A stretch of 64,000 nucleotides of DNA from Stomorhina lunata. Taxonomy: Eukaryota > Arthropoda > Insecta > Diptera > Rhiniidae. The stretch covers positions 113,328,671 to 113,392,670 of the forward strand of contig OW121744.1 of NCBI GenBank assembly GCA_933228675.1, given 5' to 3'. Of this stretch, positions 61,471-64,000 are shown one piece after another. Below the pieces are notes generated by a model. The model saw only the letters and a list, made by a program, of their open reading frames with translations, did not search any database and was not told the origin of the DNA. Numbering within the stretch: position 1 is the stretch's first letter; each line of letters begins with the position of its first letter. The position numbers and the translations under genes were made by a program.

Positions 61471-63079
61471 GATAAAATTGAATGACATATTTTGTTAAAC
61501 AGAATTTGGGCATTTCCAAAAGTAATTTAAAATAGACATATAAAAAATTCATTACCATTTTAGCCCCTAAATAGTTGAAACTTTAAGTCTTAGATCATTT
61601 CAAAGGACATTTCATGAAATATGATTATAAGTTATTACATGCATGCGTCATATGAATGAAGGTCCTTAATTACTAAAATCTCCACTATTCTCGCTATTCA
61701 TTTCATTAATTAAAAATTGTTCGCCTTGTCATAAACCTGCACTTTAAGCACGTGTAAATAATAAATATAACAATGAACCCCTTAAAGAACATTTACGAAA
61801 TGTTCAAACCAATAAAGGACTTAAACTTTAACAGACAGAGCAACCTTTTAACTACTTATGCCATAAAGATTTTGTGGGTTTTAAAGGACCACATAACACC
61901 ACCAAACGACTTAATTTATCTGATTATCAAGGATGTGTATATACTTATATATTTATATATACTTACATATGTATGTTCGTGTGTGTATGAGTGCTTAAGT
62001 AAGTAATAGTTTAAATTAAGAATCCTGTTTGTTAAATAAAACAATAATGTCCTGAGTGCATTAAGGGTTTTCTTTTTTTTTTTGTTGGTTTGCTTGTAAA
62101 ATGATGTTGAACATGAAGAAGTTCATTAACTCTACTCGTTTTGCCTGTTTTAATATATTATTAAGGGTGATTTTTTTACAGGACTCTCTGAAATATGAGC
62201 ATGACAATGACAATGATAATAATAGTAATTGAAATATAAAACAAGAAAAAGAATCTAATAAATTTTGAAAATCCCAGAAAAAGAATAGCATAAAAGTGAC
62301 ATAAAAAACACAGAATCAAATTAAACAAGAATAAAGTTATGAACTTTATGATGTCCCAAACAATTAACCAGGACCAAACCAGAAAAGGTTTAAGCATGTA
62401 TACAAAAGGACCTACATAAAAGGACATATGAGGGAGTTAAAATTAAAGTTTATTACTTGCACACGTTATTTACAATATAAAATATTATTTATATCAAAGG
62501 AATATTTTAGTTTTCCTTAGGACAATAGCTATTGTTGGGTGCTTTACAAAAAAAAAAGGAAGTTACCGTAATTGTGCAAACATTTATTATTTTCTTGAAA
62601 GTATTTATATTTTTTTATATAGAAAATAATCAGCCAAACACCATAATTATTACAGCACGTGTTTAAATTTAACAACTTCATGTTATAATTTTTATTTTCA
62701 CAACTTTTATTTTGTTCAAAGCAACTAAAGACTTGTCACTATTGTAATTGCTAAAACGTGTAAACGTGTAAAAAAGGTATTGTTGTGTAAATTACAACAA
62801 ACAAAAAATCACTCTCACATACACACACACATTCTCTTCAAGTTGTGCTGAATAATAACGTAAGTCGAAGAGAAAACAATGCCCTAGTTAGGAAGCAAAA
62901 GAAAATAATCAAATATGTATAGCATATCCAAAAGGGGTGATAAATTGTTTGAAAAAGTTTTATAAAATTTATATAAATTTCTGTATAGTCTTCTGCTGTT
63001 GATACCCTACAGCAAAATGGAAGGGAATAGTGGGCTGTCAGCCACCTTAAAGTAGACTAGTCAATTCAATTCAGAAACA
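61471..63079. other. Upstream intron sequence, no feature recognised
   Basis: A/T-rich. Open frames at 61773 (plus), 62061 and 62176 (minus) have no recognisable domain and lack splice or start context. Confidence 0.5.
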
Positions 63080-64000
63080 AATACCCTACAATAACTCCCA
63101 TATAGTCCCACTCCCGGATATTTTTCATATATTCATAATTTTTAAGTAAAAGGGGTAAGTCTTACATGAAAAAGGTTTTTTCAAAGTAAACTTTATAGTA
63201 CTTTAATATAAATATAAACATTAGTACTAAATTTTGTACTAAAAGTTTCAAATTTCTTTATAACTCCCATTCTCGAAAATCTTCAAATGCTTATAACTCA
63301 TAAGTTAGAATAGATATGACAATAAAAGTCAACGAGATTAGGTTTGTGATGAAAATCTACTACTTCACTAAATTTCGTGATAATCGGTTCACATTTCCCG
63401 ATAGCTCCCATATAGCTTCCACTTCCGAGAAACACCTAAAAGTTCATAAGTCTTAAGTTAGAGCAAATATGAGAATAAAATTCAACAAGATGAATTTTTT
63501 TATGAAAATCAATCATTCTACCAAATTTTGTAATAATCGGTTCACATTTCAATATAGTCCCCATATAACTCCCACTTCCGGGAATCACTTAAAAGTTCAT
63601 AAGTTTTAAGTTAAAAAAGATATGACGATTAAATTCAACGAGATGAAGTTTCTAATGAAAATTTATCATTTCGCCAAATTTTGTGATAATCGGTTTACGT
63701 TTCACTATAGTCCCCATATAGCTTCCACTCCAGAAAATCACTGAATTACTTATAAGTCAAAAGATATAATAGATATGACGATGAATAAATTTTGTTATGA
63801 AAATCAATCATTCTACCAAATTTTGTAAAAATCGGTTCACATATAGCTCCCATATAGCTCCCACTCCTGAATATCTTTAAATGCTTGTAAGTCATAAGTT
63901 AGAACAGATATGACGATGAAATTCAACTACATGCAGTTCGTTATACAGATCAACAATTTTACAAAGTTTTATGATAATCGGTTCACATTTAACCATAGCC
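63080..64000. repeat. About 150-bp satellite with GATAATCGGTTCACATTT
   Basis: Six diverged copies, with CTCCCATATAGCTTCCACTT-like words near 63097, 63262, 63403, 63559, 63711 and 63848. Each is followed by AAGTTAGA..ATATGACGAT and AAATTTTGTGATAATCGGTT. It runs off the right edge. Units of this look are common in fly genomes. Confidence 0.82.

Noticed and set aside
62176..62427. Hydrophobic minus-strand frame, possible membrane protein
   Set aside because: Random A/T-rich DNA gives Phe/Ile/Leu-rich frames; overlapping frames on the same strand are equally hydrophobic, and no splice or start context supports it.

Overview
The window looks like intron-dominated genomic DNA of a higher dipteran fly. 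It is very A+T-rich, has short GT..AG-bounded exons on the minus strand, carries a tRNA-derived SINE, a MITE and a Helitron-like element, and is crowded with tandem repeats. I see no bacterial, viral or organellar content. The closest recognisable protein family (Sidestep, known from Drosophila) supports an insect, but the species cannot be fixed from sequence alone.

Only one protein-coding gene is supported. It runs on the minus strand and spans at least 11.6-58.4 kb. Seven exons join without a frame break into an 804-residue internal fragment: the second, third and fourth immunoglobulin (Ig) domains, a fibronectin type III (FNIII) domain, one transmembrane helix and a cytoplasmic tail of roughly 100 residues. 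Order, domain hallmarks and splice phases match the Sidestep (Side) family of cell-surface ligands for Beaten-path receptors. The 5' end (signal peptide and Ig1) lies beyond 64,000. The last C-terminal exon is not securely identified; a weak candidate sits near 1.3 kb. The fourth Ig domain is split by about 265 residues of low-complexity sequence, all in one 1,068-nt exon.

The introns (5, 13, 6 and 20 kb between the large-intron exons) are mostly tandem repeat. About a dozen and a half arrays, roughly 20 kb, are built from short units, most with a period of 31 bp (30 or 28 bp in two). Their sequences differ but several are visibly related. Two other array types matter: 31-bp units with inverted GTAAACA forkhead-type words at 1-425, and an 18-bp satellite with TGCTGAGTCA (Maf/CncC- or AP-1-type) words at 13.7-15.6 and 60.6-61.1 kb. 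There are also a 576-bp satellite (5.2-7.9 kb) and several diverged long-period families (about 150-530 bp).

The layout has a striking symmetry. The giant Ig4 exon (30,241-31,308) is flanked within about 300 bp by two arrays of the same 31-bp satellite in opposite orientation (28,975-29,995 and 31,605-34,410). In the pre-mRNA these introns could pair and loop out the exon. The exon is 356 codons long, phase-symmetric and stop-free, so a circle made from it would have an endless reading frame, and skipping it would keep the frame. A second satellite family forms inverted pairs at 19.1-20.8/23.6-25.2 kb and 49.3-50.0/51.05-52.7 kb, predicting long intronic double-stranded RNA.
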